Origin: an uncultured Algibacter sp.
GTDB taxonomy: Bacteria; Bacteroidota; Bacteroidia; Flavobacteriales; Flavobacteriaceae
Assembly: GCF_947487605.1 (NCBI RefSeq)
Contig: NZ_CANKXK010000009.1
Span: 62,001 to 126,000 of the forward strand
Length of the DNA stretch: 64,000 nt
Reading direction: 5' to 3'
Part shown: positions 26,659 to 35,560 of the stretch, one piece after another
Position numbering within the stretch: position 1 is the stretch's first letter
How the letters are laid out: each line of letters starts with the position of its first letter
Position numbers and translations under genes: made by a program
The notes under the pieces: generated by a model
Database searches by the model: none
What the model saw: the letters and a program-made list of their open reading frames with translations, nothing else
What the model was told of the DNA's origin: nothing

Positions 26659-27324
26659 ATGACTCAAGAGGTAATACATGTTTATTTAATGCCAGGAATG
26701 GCCGCTAGTCCAGTAATTTTTGAGCATATTAAATTGCCAGAGAACCAATTTAAAGTTCATTGGTTAGAATGGGTGTTGCCTATTGATAATGAGACTATTA
26801 GTGATTATTCTTTACGAATGGTTAGTAATATAAAACATAAAAATTCTGTTTTATTAGGTGTTTCATTTGGAGGTGTATTAGTTCAAGAGATGAGTAAACA
26901 TATAAAATTGAGAAAACTTATAATTGTTTCAAGTGTAAAATCTATGCGGGAACTACCAAAACATATGTTGTTAGCTAATAAAACAAAAGCCTATAAATTA
27001 GTTCCAACTCAGTTAGCTTCTAATATAGACTTATTTGCTAAATACGCTTTTGGAAAAAATGTAAAAAAGCGTATGGTGCTTTATAAAAGATATTTGTCTG
27101 TTAATAACCCAAAATATTTAAGTTGGGCTATTAAGCAAATGGTTTCTTGGAATCAAAAAGAACCTATTCCCAATTTGGTTCACATTCATGGAGATAATGA
27201 CTCGGTATTTCCAATTAAGAATATAAAAGATTGTATTTCAATTAAAAATGGAACGCACATAATGATTATTAATAAATATAAGTGGTTTAACGAGAATTTA
27301 CCACGTATTATTTTAGAGGACTAG
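26659..27324 (+). CDS. Alpha/beta hydrolase
   Basis: A 221-residue hydrolase-fold protein. The nucleophile elbow is GVSFGG (Ser in G-x-S-x-G at about residue 76), the acid is in HIHGDNDSVFP and the catalytic His in NGTHIMII. There is no signal peptide, so it is cytoplasmic. The substrate is not predictable; esterase or thioesterase activity is possible. It is 50 bases upstream of the lytic transglycosylase gene on the same strand. Confidence 0.88.
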   Translation: MTQEVIHVYLMPGMAASPVIFEHIKLPENQFKVHWLEWVLPIDNETISDYSLRMVSNIKHKNSVLLGVSFGGVLVQEMSKHIKLRKLIIVSSVKSMRELPKHMLLANKTKAYKLVPTQLASNIDLFAKYAFGKNVKKRMVLYKRYLSVNNPKYLSWAIKQMVSWNQKEPIPNLVHIHGDNDSVFPIKNIKDCISIKNGTHIMIINKYKWFNENLPRIILED

Positions 27325-27373
27325 TCAGGGATTTTCGATTATTTTTTTATAACTTTAAACCAAACTTATAATT

Positions 27374-28306
27374 ATGAAGATAGCTCAAAAAATATTGGCG
27401 CTTGTGGGATTATTAAGTTTATGTCTCTTATTTATTTTTGCCCTACAAGATGCTCCTACCGATGAAAATTTTGAAAAAAAATTAATAAACGATTATAATG
27501 TTTATGCACTTCAAGTGCCTGAACATTTAAACTTTGCTGGCGAGGCTATGCCACTTCAAAATCCTGATATTTTGGAGCGCATGGATAGAGAGTTATTGGT
27601 CAATACTTATTGGCAATCTAACGGCTTATTAATGTTTAAACGTGCTAAAAAATATTTTCCAATTATTGAACCAATTTTAGCCAAGTATAACATTCCAGAT
27701 GATTTTAAATACTTAGCTGTTATAGAAAGCGGATTGACAAACGCAGTGTCTCCAGCAGGGGCTAGAGGTGTTTGGCAAATTATGCCAGCAACAGGAAGAG
27801 AAAATGGATTAGAGGTTAATAAAAATGTTGATGAACGCTATCATATAGAAAAAGCAACTGAAGTGGCTTGTAAGTATTTATTAAAATCCAAAGAAGATTT
27901 AGGTTCATGGACACTAGCTGCCGCTGCTTATAATGCTGGTAATGCAGGAGTTTCAAGAAGATTGAAAGAACAAAATGTATCTAATTATTACGATTTATTA
28001 TTAGGAGAGGAAACGGGACGTTACTTATTTAGAATAGTAGCTTTAAAAGAAATTTTATCTAACCCTAGTAAATATGGTTTTAATTTTAGAGATAAAGATT
28101 TGTATAGTAAAGTTCCAACATACAAGGTTGAAGTCGATACGGCAGTAACAGACTTTACCCAATTTGCTGGAAAATTTGGAATTAATTACAAAATATTAAA
28201 GCTGCATAATCCCTGGTTAAGAGAACCACATCTTAATAATAAAACTAGAAAGCCATATTTAATAGAAATCCCAGAAGATGGCTATTATGATTTAGCAAGT
28301 AAATAA
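27374..28306 (+). CDS. Membrane-associated lytic murein transglycosylase
   Basis: A 310-residue peptidoglycan lytic enzyme with an N-terminal membrane or signal segment (about 7-24) and an SLT (GH23-like) domain at about 110-240. The catalytic Glu lies in AVIESGLTNAVSPAGARGVWQIMPATG and the NAG-binding segment in AAAAYNAGNAGVSRR. It resembles MltD without LysM repeats; the C-terminal about 60 residues (FGINYKILKLHNPWLRE) look like a degenerate LysM-like unit. It cuts glycan strands during wall turnover. It ends immediately before the convergent gene's stop. Confidence 0.88.
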   Translation: MKIAQKILALVGLLSLCLLFIFALQDAPTDENFEKKLINDYNVYALQVPEHLNFAGEAMPLQNPDILERMDRELLVNTYWQSNGLLMFKRAKKYFPIIEPILAKYNIPDDFKYLAVIESGLTNAVSPAGARGVWQIMPATGRENGLEVNKNVDERYHIEKATEVACKYLLKSKEDLGSWTLAAAAYNAGNAGVSRRLKEQNVSNYYDLLLGEETGRYLFRIVALKEILSNPSKYGFNFRDKDLYSKVPTYKVEVDTAVTDFTQFAGKFGINYKILKLHNPWLREPHLNNKTRKPYLIEIPEDGYYDLASK

Positions 28307-28885
28307 TTATTTACTTCTTCTTTTTTGCTGTCTTAACGATCCACCTGCACCGTAATGTTGATTTGGCATTTGAGCACGCTTCATATTGTCTTTCATCATT
28401 TTTATTTGGTCAGCTAGCATGCCTTGTTTATCAAGTTTTTGAGCTTCAGATAAAAGTTTCTGTGCTTCCTGTTTTCTTCTCTTAGAAAAAGCAATACCAG
28501 ACAAGTTAAGTTTAGCCATTGCTAAATCGTGATCCATAGATAAGCCTAAAGAAATAGCTTTTTTAAAGTATTTCTCAGCATCATTCATATTACTTTGAGA
28601 AACCATAATACCATGCAAATAGTTATAATAACCTTGTTGTTTTCTAACTAAAGCAGCTTCAGGGTTTTTTATTTTATTTAGCCATTTCTTAGCACCATCA
28701 AAATCTTGCTTTCGCAACCTTAAAAAAGCAAGTAAAATAAATTCATTTTTAAAATAAAGAAAAACGAAAATTAATGATAGAAAAATAAGCATGATACCAT
28801 TTCCAATATATCCTTCAGAAAATTGATAAACTGCAAAAGCAATAATACCAGCAGCTATGATAAGTTTTATTATTTTATTGTACAT
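28307..28885 (-). CDS. Membrane protein with TPR-like helices
   Basis: A 192-residue protein with two transmembrane helices at the N terminus (about 5-22 and 28-48) and a soluble helical part containing TPR-like pairs (LRKQDFDGAKKWLNKIKN, NMNDAEKYFKKAISLGL, KLNLSGIAFSKRRKQEAQKLLSEAQKL). The basic tail is GGSLRQQKRRSK. The family is common in Bacteroidota but has no assigned function. It is exactly tail-to-tail with the transglycosylase gene, without a gap or visible terminator. Confidence 0.75.
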   Translation of the reverse strand: MYNKIIKLIIAAGIIAFAVYQFSEGYIGNGIMLIFLSLIFVFLYFKNEFILLAFLRLRKQDFDGAKKWLNKIKNPEAALVRKQQGYYNYLHGIMVSQSNMNDAEKYFKKAISLGLSMDHDLAMAKLNLSGIAFSKRRKQEAQKLLSEAQKLDKQGMLADQIKMMKDNMKRAQMPNQHYGAGGSLRQQKRRSK

Positions 28886-29088
28886 ATTTATAAAATTTGA
28901 ATGGTAAAAAGTAAGCTTTAAGCAACCAAATGCGCTATAAGTTTAATTTTGATTGCAAAGAAACTAAATTTTTACGAAAAAATTGATATTAACTAAGAAC
29001 AAATAAATTGGCTTTAGCCCAAATATATAGGGGATTTGGACAATGTTGACTGAGTAAAAATTTTATTAAAATATTTTTAATAAAATGA

Positions 29089-29119
29089 TTTGCAAAGTAA
29101 TAAAGGGTTTGTATATTTG
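29089..29119 (+). promoter_or_regulatory. Bacteroidota housekeeping promoter of rpmH
   Basis: TTTG at 29089-29092 and TATATTTG at 29112-29119, 19 bases apart, in the 304-base gap after the TPR-like gene. The leader to rpmH is about 65 bases. I see nothing else in the gap. Confidence 0.85.
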
Positions 29120-29189
29120 CCCTCAGTTTTGGAGAAGCACCAAACTAATTATAATAAAATTACAATTCAGTTATTAAAGATATAAGATA

Positions 29190-29351
29190 ATGAGTAAAAG
29201 AACATTTCAGCCTTCTAAAAGAAAGAGAAGAAACAAACATGGTTTTAGAGAAAGAATGGCTTCTGCTAATGGTAGAAAGGTATTAGCGCGTAGAAGAGCT
29301 AAAGGAAGAAAAAAATTATCTGTGTCATCTGAAACAAGACATAAAAAATAA
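29190..29351 (+). CDS. rpmH: 50S ribosomal protein L34
   Basis: A 53-residue ribosomal protein read directly from the sequence: it starts [20 protein letters not shown] and ends ETRHKK. The strongly basic composition and the segment [20 protein letters not shown] are diagnostic for L34. It has a consensus promoter and its own terminator. rnpA and dnaA are not adjacent, unlike the arrangement in many other phyla. Confidence 0.97.
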   Translation: MSKRTFQPSKRKRRNKHGFRERMASANGRKVLARRRAKGRKKLSVSSETRHKK

Positions 29352-29374
29352 TGATTAACAATTGTTGATAATTT

Positions 29375-29407
29375 AAAGGTGTTACTTAAGTGTAACGCCT
29401 TTTTTTA
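29375..29407 (+). terminator. Rho-independent terminator after rpmH
   Basis: AAAGG pairs with CCTTT and GTTAC with GTAAC across the loop TTAAGT (29375-29403), with one T:G wobble, followed by a T run. Confidence 0.85.
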
Positions 29408-29464
29408 TATCTACTGATTGCTATTTTTGTAACTCATTAAAATACACCAAATAAACAGTAAAAA

Positions 29465-32320
29465 ATGCCAAAAAATCCTAAACTTAAATCGATTCTAATT
29501 ATTGGCTCAGGGCCTATTGTTATTGGACAAGCATGTGAATTTGATTATTCAGGCTCTCAATCATTAAGGTCACTCGCAGAAGATGGAATTGAAACGATTT
29601 TAATTAATTCTAATCCAGCAACAATTATGACAGATCCAACTATGGCAGATCATGTTTATTTGTTGCCCCTTAATACAAAATCTATTATAAAAATTTTAAA
29701 GGAGCACCCACAAATTGATGCGGTTTTACCAACTATGGGAGGACAAACAGCATTAAACTTGTGCATAGAAGCAGATGAAAAAGGTATTTGGAAAGATTTT
29801 GGAGTTGAATTAATTGGTGTAGATATTAATGCTATTAATATTACAGAAGATAGGGAACAATTTAGAGAATTGATGGGTAAGATAGATGTTGGTATGGCAC
29901 CTCAAGCTACAGCTACTTCTTTCTTAAAAGGAAAAGAAATTGCTCAAGAATTTGGCTTCCCGTTATGTATTAGAGCTTCTTATACGCTAGGTGGTGCTGG
30001 TGCTGCAATTGTTTATGAAGAGGAAGATTATGATAAATTATTACGCAGAGGATTAGAGATTTCTCCAATCCACGAAGTGATGATTGATAAAGCAATGATG
30101 GGTTGGAAGGAGTATGAATTGGAACTGCTTCGAGATAAAAATGATAATGTTGTAATTATTTGTTCTATTGAGAATATGGATCCTATGGGAATTCATACGG
30201 GAGATTCAATTACGGTTGCTCCAGCAATGACATTAAGTGATAAAACGTATCAAAAGATGCGTGATATGGCTATAAAGATGATGCGTAGTATTGGAGATTT
30301 TGAAGGCGGATGTAATGTGCAATTTGCAGTTAGTCCAGACGAAAAAGAAGAGATTATTGCTATCGAAATTAATCCACGTGTATCGCGTTCTTCAGCATTA
30401 GCAAGTAAAGCAACAGGGTATCCAATTGCTAAAATTGCTACTAAATTGGCTATTGGTTATACTTTAGATGAGTTAGATAATCAAATAACAAAATCTACTT
30501 CTGCTTTATTCGAACCTACATTAGATTATGTAATTGTAAAAATACCACGTTGGAATTTTGATAAGTTTGAAGGTTCAGATAGAACATTAGGTTTACAAAT
30601 GAAAGCCGTTGGAGAGGTTATGGGAATAGGGCGTTCTTTTCAAGAAGCATTACATAAAGCAACGCAATCTTTAGAAATTAAAAGAAACGGTTTAGGAGCA
30701 GACGGGAAAGGCTATAAAGATTATAATCAAATTATAGATAAGTTAACAAATGCCTCTTGGGATCGTGTATTTGTTATTTATGATGCCATTGCTATGGGTA
30801 TTCCACTAAGTCAAATTTATGATATCACAAAAATTGATATGTGGTATTTAAAGCAATATGAGGAATTATTTCATTTAGAAAAAGAAATATCTAAATATAC
30901 CATCGATACGCTAGACAGAGATTTATTGTTGGAAGCCAAGCAAAAAGGTTATGGAGACCGCCAGATAGCACATATGTTGGGTTGTCTAGAAAGTCAAGTA
31001 TATAATAAAAGAGACGAATTTAACATTCAGCGTGTATTTAAACTCGTTGATACATGTGCCGCAGAATTTACAGCAAAAACACCATATTACTATTCAACTT
31101 TTGAGAACATGGTTGAAACACCTTCTGGTGAAAAATATGTACACAACGAAAGTATTGTAAGTGATAAAAAGAAGATTGTTGTGTTAGGTTCTGGACCAAA
31201 TAGAATTGGTCAAGGTATTGAGTTCGATTATTGCTGTGTTCATGGTGTTTTAGCAGCAGCAGAATGTGGTTACGAAACTATTATGATTAACTGTAATCCA
31301 GAAACGGTTTCTACCGATTTTGATACAGCCGATAAATTATATTTTGAACCTGTTTTCTGGGAGCATATTTACGACATTATTCGTCATGAGAAACCTGAAG
31401 GCGTTATTGTTCAGCTTGGTGGGCAAACAGCTTTAAAATTAGCTGAAAAGCTAACCAAGTATGGGATTAAAATTATAGGTACTAGTTTTGAATCTTTAGA
31501 TTTAGCTGAAGATAGGGGGAGTTTCTCTAGATTGTTGAAAGAAAATAATATTCCATATCCAGAGTTTGGAATTGCAGAAAATGCAGACGAAGCTTTGGCT
31601 TTAGCAGATGAATTAGATTTTCCAATCTTAGTGAGACCGTCTTATGTTTTAGGAGGTCAAGGGATGAAAATTGTAATCAATAAAGAAGACCTAATTGAAA
31701 CTGTAGTAGATTTATTAAGAAGAATGCCAAATAACAAACTTCTTTTAGATCATTATTTAGATGGTGCTATAGAAGCTGAAGCTGATGCTATTTGTGATGC
31801 TGACGGAAATGTTTACATCATCGGAATTATGGAGCATATTGAGCCCTGTGGAGTTCACTCAGGAGATTCAAATGCTACCTTACCAGCGTTTAATTTAGGA
31901 GATTTGGTAATGCAACAAATTATAGACCATACAAATACTATTGCAAGAGCATTAAACACAGTAGGTTTAATAAATATTCAGTTTGCTATTAAAGATGATA
32001 TTGTGTACATAATTGAAGCAAACCCAAGAGCGTCAAGAACAGTTCCTTTTATAGCTAAGGCTTATAAAGAACCTTATGTTAATTATGCAACTAAGGTTAT
32101 GTTGGGAGAGAAGAAGGTAACAGATTTTAATTTCAATCCTCAGTTAGAAGGTTATGCCATCAAGCAACCCGTATTCTCCTTTAATAAATTTCCAAATGTT
32201 GATAAACGACTAGGGCCAGAAATGAAGAGTACAGGAGAAAGTATCTTGTTTATAGATAGTTTAAAAGATGATGAGTTTTACGACTTATATTCTAGGCGAA
32301 AAATGTACTTAAGTAAATAA
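29465..32320 (+). CDS. carB: Carbamoyl-phosphate synthase large subunit, short form
   Basis: A 951-residue CarB that makes carbamoyl phosphate for arginine and pyrimidine synthesis. Two homologous ATP-grasp halves are visible: SILIIGSGPIVIGQACEFDYSG at the start of the first and IVVLGSGPNRIGQGIEFDYC at about residue 572 of the second, each with PTMGGQTALNL / VQLGGQTALKL and the E-x-N-PR metal sites (EINPRVSRSS, EANPRASRTV). The protein ends around the close of the second ATP-grasp half, so the C-terminal MGS-like allosteric domain of the about 1073-residue E. coli enzyme is absent. A -7 box TATTTTTG lies at 29422-29429. carA is not adjacent. Confidence 0.96.
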   Translation: MPKNPKLKSILIIGSGPIVIGQACEFDYSGSQSLRSLAEDGIETILINSNPATIMTDPTMADHVYLLPLNTKSIIKILKEHPQIDAVLPTMGGQTALNLCIEADEKGIWKDFGVELIGVDINAINITEDREQFRELMGKIDVGMAPQATATSFLKGKEIAQEFGFPLCIRASYTLGGAGAAIVYEEEDYDKLLRRGLEISPIHEVMIDKAMMGWKEYELELLRDKNDNVVIICSIENMDPMGIHTGDSITVAPAMTLSDKTYQKMRDMAIKMMRSIGDFEGGCNVQFAVSPDEKEEIIAIEINPRVSRSSALASKATGYPIAKIATKLAIGYTLDELDNQITKSTSALFEPTLDYVIVKIPRWNFDKFEGSDRTLGLQMKAVGEVMGIGRSFQEALHKATQSLEIKRNGLGADGKGYKDYNQIIDKLTNASWDRVFVIYDAIAMGIPLSQIYDITKIDMWYLKQYEELFHLEKEISKYTIDTLDRDLLLEAKQKGYGDRQIAHMLGCLESQVYNKRDEFNIQRVFKLVDTCAAEFTAKTPYYYSTFENMVETPSGEKYVHNESIVSDKKKIVVLGSGPNRIGQGIEFDYCCVHGVLAAAECGYETIMINCNPETVSTDFDTADKLYFEPVFWEHIYDIIRHEKPEGVIVQLGGQTALKLAEKLTKYGIKIIGTSFESLDLAEDRGSFSRLLKENNIPYPEFGIAENADEALALADELDFPILVRPSYVLGGQGMKIVINKEDLIETVVDLLRRMPNNKLLLDHYLDGAIEAEADAICDADGNVYIIGIMEHIEPCGVHSGDSNATLPAFNLGDLVMQQIIDHTNTIARALNTVGLINIQFAIKDDIVYIIEANPRASRTVPFIAKAYKEPYVNYATKVMLGEKKVTDFNFNPQLEGYAIKQPVFSFNKFPNVDKRLGPEMKSTGESILFIDSLKDDEFYDLYSRRKMYLSK

Positions 32321-32322
32321 TA

Positions 32323-32452
32323 GAGGCTGTCTAAAAAGTTTTATAATTTGATTTGTCAGGTTGAGCCTGTCGAAACCGATATTGATTATCTGTAAGTTAA
32401 AAATATTTCGACAAGCTCAATATAACATCAAATTTGCTTTTTAGACACTCTC
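32323..32452. repeat. MITE-like palindromic repeat, copy 2 (inverted relative to copy 1)
   Basis: Begins GAGGCTGTCTAAAA at 32323-32336 and ends TTTTTAGACACTCTC at 32438-32452, so its right end has diverged from the perfect repeat. Read in reverse complement it matches copy 1 (11107-11245) almost base for base over the central about 85 bases, including ATAATCAATATCGGTTTCG and GGCTCAACCTGACAAATCAA. It begins two bases after the carB stop and touches the stop codon of the convergent YceI gene. Confidence 0.8.
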
Positions 32453-32994
32453 TATTTCTTTTTAAGCTCAAAATTAAATGCGACTTCAATGTCTTCTGCA
32501 ATTTTACTACTCACAATTTTTGGGATTTTTATATCAAATTCTGATGCTTTTGCCTTAAAGGTTCCTGTCATATTTATAATGTCAGCTTCTTTAGATATAG
32601 ACACAATTAAATTCTTAATTTGTTTTGTTTTTCCATGAAATGTAAGTTCTCCATTTAATTTATAGGTTGCCTTGTTTTTTAATTTTGGAATATCAAAATC
32701 TAAGATTTTTCCCTTGAAAGTTGCTTTAGGAAATTCATCAGATTCAGCATAGTTTTCATTAAAATGTTCTTCCATTAAAGCATTTTTAAAACGAAACCCC
32801 TTAACAAGAATTAAAGCTGCGAATTCTCCATTTTCAGTGTTAATAATTGCGGTTACGGCATTGTGCTTTGCTTTAACTTCCTCAAACGAAGGAACAGACG
32901 CTTCAAAAGAGACCGCACCTGTTTTAGTTAAGTATTTTCCTTGTGCGAATGTGTTAAAGCTAATAAAAGCTAAAATGTATAATAGATTTTTCAT
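32452..32994 (-). CDS. YceI family periplasmic protein
   Basis: A 180-residue protein with signal peptide (MKNLLYILAFISFNTFAQG) and a YceI-type lipid-binding barrel: FEASVPSFEEVKAKHNAVTAIINTENGEFAALI, the conserved ENYAESDEFPKATFKGKI and the YKLNGELTFHGKTKQI strand. YceI proteins bind isoprenoid-type lipids in the periplasm. It is the last gene of a minus-strand cluster with a cytochrome c and a DUF5777 porin-like protein. Its stop codon abuts the MITE-like repeat. Confidence 0.92.
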   Translation of the reverse strand: MKNLLYILAFISFNTFAQGKYLTKTGAVSFEASVPSFEEVKAKHNAVTAIINTENGEFAALILVKGFRFKNALMEEHFNENYAESDEFPKATFKGKILDFDIPKLKNKATYKLNGELTFHGKTKQIKNLIVSISKEADIINMTGTFKAKASEFDIKIPKIVSSKIAEDIEVAFNFELKKK

Positions 32995-33040
32995 AGTTAC
33001 TTTATTTAACTTTTTAGTTAAATCAAAAACACTGCCAAAT

Positions 33041-33409
33041 TTAATTTTCTAAAAGACCATCATCTTTCCATTTTTCTATTAGATCAATTTGAGTTTGAGA
33101 TAAGGGGGAATTTGGAGAAGGAGGCATTCTGTTACTAGTGCTTTTAATTCTAGAAATAATATTGTTAACTCCATTTTTTACTTGAGTATATGTTGTGTAA
33201 CTAGTGGGACCAGGGTTCGGTGGATTTCCATGACATTGAATACAGTTGTTGTCAATAATACTCTTTATATCAGCGTCATAAGTAACTTTGACCATTGGAT
33301 CTGGGTCTGGGTCAGGATTTTGATTGGATAAATCATCACTGCTACTACTTGAGCAGTTAAACATTAGGGCAATTACTGCAAAGCCCAGAATTAAGTTTTT
33401 AATGTTCAT
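33041..33409 (-). CDS. Monoheme cytochrome c lipoprotein
   Basis: A 122-residue lipoprotein (lipobox MFNC followed by a Ser/Asp/Pro-rich linker with PDPDPD repeats). It has one c-type heme motif, CIQCH, at about residues 55-59, and a possible distal Met in NRMPPSPNSPLS. The C-terminal helix ends QIDLIEKWKDDGLLEN, as in small cytochromes c fused to or paired with periplasmic oxidoreductases. It is probably an electron carrier for the YceI/DUF5777 cluster; the redox partner is not known. Confidence 0.88.
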   Translation of the reverse strand: MNIKNLILGFAVIALMFNCSSSSSDDLSNQNPDPDPDPMVKVTYDADIKSIIDNNCIQCHGNPPNPGPTSYTTYTQVKNGVNNIISRIKSTSNRMPPSPNSPLSQTQIDLIEKWKDDGLLEN

Positions 33410-33440
33410 AGCATATAGTATTTAAATTAATTTTTCATAA

Positions 33441-34289
33441 TTAAAAAGTTCGACTTAAGTTAAAACCGAAATAAAAAACGCCTTCGCTCCAATCGCCTTC
33501 GCCTTGTCCTAAAAACCCGTTGGTATTCATAGCTTGAGCATTGGAAAAATGCATTTGGAATACGTGGCCTCCAGTTTCTAAGTCAACTCCAATAGACAAT
33601 GGATTTTTAAATGGTGAATTACTTGCTCTATTAAGATGCAAGCCATAATCAGCATTTAGAGACCAGCGTTTCCCTAATTTATAGCGCCCACCAAAACCCA
33701 GTGCAAATTGAGAATTGTCTTGTTCATCTACTATTACAAAATTATCATGAAAGAACGTTGGAGCTAATTGCAATGTTAAATCAGTATTTATTTTTCTCGA
33801 AATAAGTAGTTGCGCTGTATAACCTAAGCGGTGTTTAAACTCTAAAAGAGGCCAGGTATCTTTGTCCAATGCAGTATTTACTAAAATGGCATTAAACCCA
33901 ACTACGGTGAAAGGGAAGCCGTTTTTTTCCTGTCTAAGCAACCTGTATTTGGCAGTTATATCATAGACTTTAAGAAGGGAACTTCTTGAAACGCCAATGT
34001 TAATGGCATCTGTAATTCCATAAACAAAGTTTAATCTGGTTACGGCGTTGTCTAAACCAAAAAAATCGTCAATGCCATTTTTTACACTTCCAAATCTGTG
34101 TGAAACAATAAAATTTAGTTCTTTTTTTGCAACTAGTTTGGTTGATTCAAAGTTTACAATTTTTAAACCTTTAAAGGCGGCTGTTTCGTATTGGTTACCT
34201 GTAGAATTTGAATCTATCTCATCTAGTAAATCATCTTGAGAATAAGTAAATATTGGTAAGCATATTAAGAAAACGAGTAATTTCATCAT
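33441..34289 (-). CDS. DUF5777 outer-membrane beta-barrel protein
   Basis: A 282-residue protein with signal peptide (ends TYSQ). Alternating hydrophobic/polar strands and the phrases ELNFIVSHRFGSVKNGIDDFFGLDNAVTRLNFVYGITDAINIGVSRS and FGGRYKLGKRWSLNADYGLHL fit a beta-barrel of the DUF5777 family; the C-terminal residue is Phe, as in outer-membrane proteins. It is co-oriented with the cytochrome c and YceI genes. The start may be the second Met, one codon later. Confidence 0.85.
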   Translation of the reverse strand: MMKLLVFLICLPIFTYSQDDLLDEIDSNSTGNQYETAAFKGLKIVNFESTKLVAKKELNFIVSHRFGSVKNGIDDFFGLDNAVTRLNFVYGITDAINIGVSRSSLLKVYDITAKYRLLRQEKNGFPFTVVGFNAILVNTALDKDTWPLLEFKHRLGYTAQLLISRKINTDLTLQLAPTFFHDNFVIVDEQDNSQFALGFGGRYKLGKRWSLNADYGLHLNRASNSPFKNPLSIGVDLETGGHVFQMHFSNAQAMNTNGFLGQGEGDWSEGVFYFGFNLSRTF

Positions 34290-34323
34290 ATTATGAATAT
34301 GTTAAGTTTTACTAAAATAGCAA

Positions 34324-35064
34324 TTATTGTTTAATAAAGCGTTTGCTAACTGTTTTCCCAAAAGCCGATACTTTTATTAAATACAAACCAGATTTCCAGT
34401 TTGAAATATCGACTTTGGAGTTTATAATATTTTCAGAAGTGTAAACAGCTTTACCTAAAATATCATAAATAGTAGCTCTAGATTGCTTAATGTTTTTTGG
34501 AAACTTAAATTGAATTAATGTTGCTCCAGGGTTTGGGGAAATTCTAAATTCACTCAAGGTAAGTTCTTTAGTACTTAGAGTACTTTCCCAAAAAGTAGAT
34601 CCATTTTGAGATCCGTCTCCATTATATTGATAAGGAGGAGTAACATTAACGGTTGTTCCTGCTGTCCAAATACCCTTAGCCACGGCTACGGGTTCTCTTT
34701 GATGACCAGAAGTAACCCATTGCATGTAATCTTCCATAGCACTTGATGAACTAAAAGAGTTAGTATTGTAAATTCCAAGTTCTCCATTGGTATTATCTAA
34801 TCCTGAAACCCAAATTACAGTTACTTCTTCATCTGGAGAAAGTAAGAAATCGCCAGATCCTACTATTGAAGTATCGCTAAACCTATCGTATTGAGGAAAA
34901 TCGCATAACCAATAATTGGTAATATCGACTGTTGATGAGCCGAAGTTCTTTACTTTAACAGTAATATCATTAGTCGCTGGGTCAACCATTATTGACCTTA
35001 TTTGTGCATTTAAAGTGAGAGCGAAATTTAATAAGGCAAGCAAAAAAAATAATGTTGTTTTCAT
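34324..35064 (-). CDS. T9SS-secreted protein with lamin-tail-like domain
   Basis: A 246-residue protein: signal peptide (MKTTLFFLLALLNFALTLNAQ region), an N-terminal domain that reads like a lamin-tail (LTD) fold (PATNDITVKVKNFGSSTVDITNYWLC, LLSPDEEVTVIWVSGLDNTNGELGIYN), and a C-terminal T9SS type A sorting domain (FRISPNPGATLIQFKFPK, ATIYDILGKAVYTSE, SNWKSGLYLIKVS, KRFIKQ). The ATG at 35064 is chosen; the longer open frame overlaps the upstream gene and breaks the signal peptide. It is surface-exported by type IX secretion and lies within the YceI/cytochrome cluster. Confidence 0.85.
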   Translation of the reverse strand: MKTTLFFLLALLNFALTLNAQIRSIMVDPATNDITVKVKNFGSSTVDITNYWLCDFPQYDRFSDTSIVGSGDFLLSPDEEVTVIWVSGLDNTNGELGIYNTNSFSSSSAMEDYMQWVTSGHQREPVAVAKGIWTAGTTVNVTPPYQYNGDGSQNGSTFWESTLSTKELTLSEFRISPNPGATLIQFKFPKNIKQSRATIYDILGKAVYTSENIINSKVDISNWKSGLYLIKVSAFGKTVSKRFIKQ

Positions 35065-35075
35065 AGCTGTAAAAT

Positions 35076-35456
35076 TTAGTTGTTTAATATAATACACTGG
35101 TCTAGTTTGACTTGTTCCAACAAATCGTCAAAACCGATTACCCGTCCTTTAATTGTTATTTCGGAGTTTACTCGTAATTTAGTTTCTAAAGAACCTTCGA
35201 ATGAACAGAAAACTAAGTCGTCGATAGTTAGGCTACCTTCGCTTAACTCAGTTATGTTTCCAGCGATTTCAACAGTATTATTTAAAAATTTTTCTTCGGA
35301 AGCGCTTAAATTTTTTAGAAAAGCATTGCTTATATCGGTTGCTGTTAGTGTGTACTCTGCTTTTTCTAATTTTATATTCCTATGGTCTTGATATACATAT
35401 TGGTATACAAAGATTCCAATAATGACAACAAAAAATAAAATAAGCCATTTACGCAT
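35076..35456 (-). CDS. Membrane-anchored OB-fold (tRNA_anti-like) protein
   Basis: A 126-residue protein with an N-terminal membrane anchor (about 4-22) and an OB-fold-like domain: NNTVEIAGNITELSEGSLTIDDLVFCSF, then ITIKGRVIGFDDLLEQVKLDQCIIL. This pattern of 'vEVeGxVxxi...' and 'V.VKGxxxGyd.l...v.L..c.i' matches the tRNA_anti-like family found in Bacteroidota lipoproteins. It is the first gene of the YceI-cytochrome-DUF5777 cluster. Nucleic-acid binding is not implied by the family name; the function is unknown. Confidence 0.8.
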   Translation of the reverse strand: MRKWLILFFVVIIGIFVYQYVYQDHRNIKLEKAEYTLTATDISNAFLKNLSASEEKFLNNTVEIAGNITELSEGSLTIDDLVFCSFEGSLETKLRVNSEITIKGRVIGFDDLLEQVKLDQCIILNN

Positions 35457-35560
35457 GATTGGAGAATATTAGCACATATTTTCAGATCCAAATACCAATC
35501 AATACATTCTATGTGAAGTTTAATGTGTTTAGGGTCGTAATTAATTAAGTAACCTTACAA

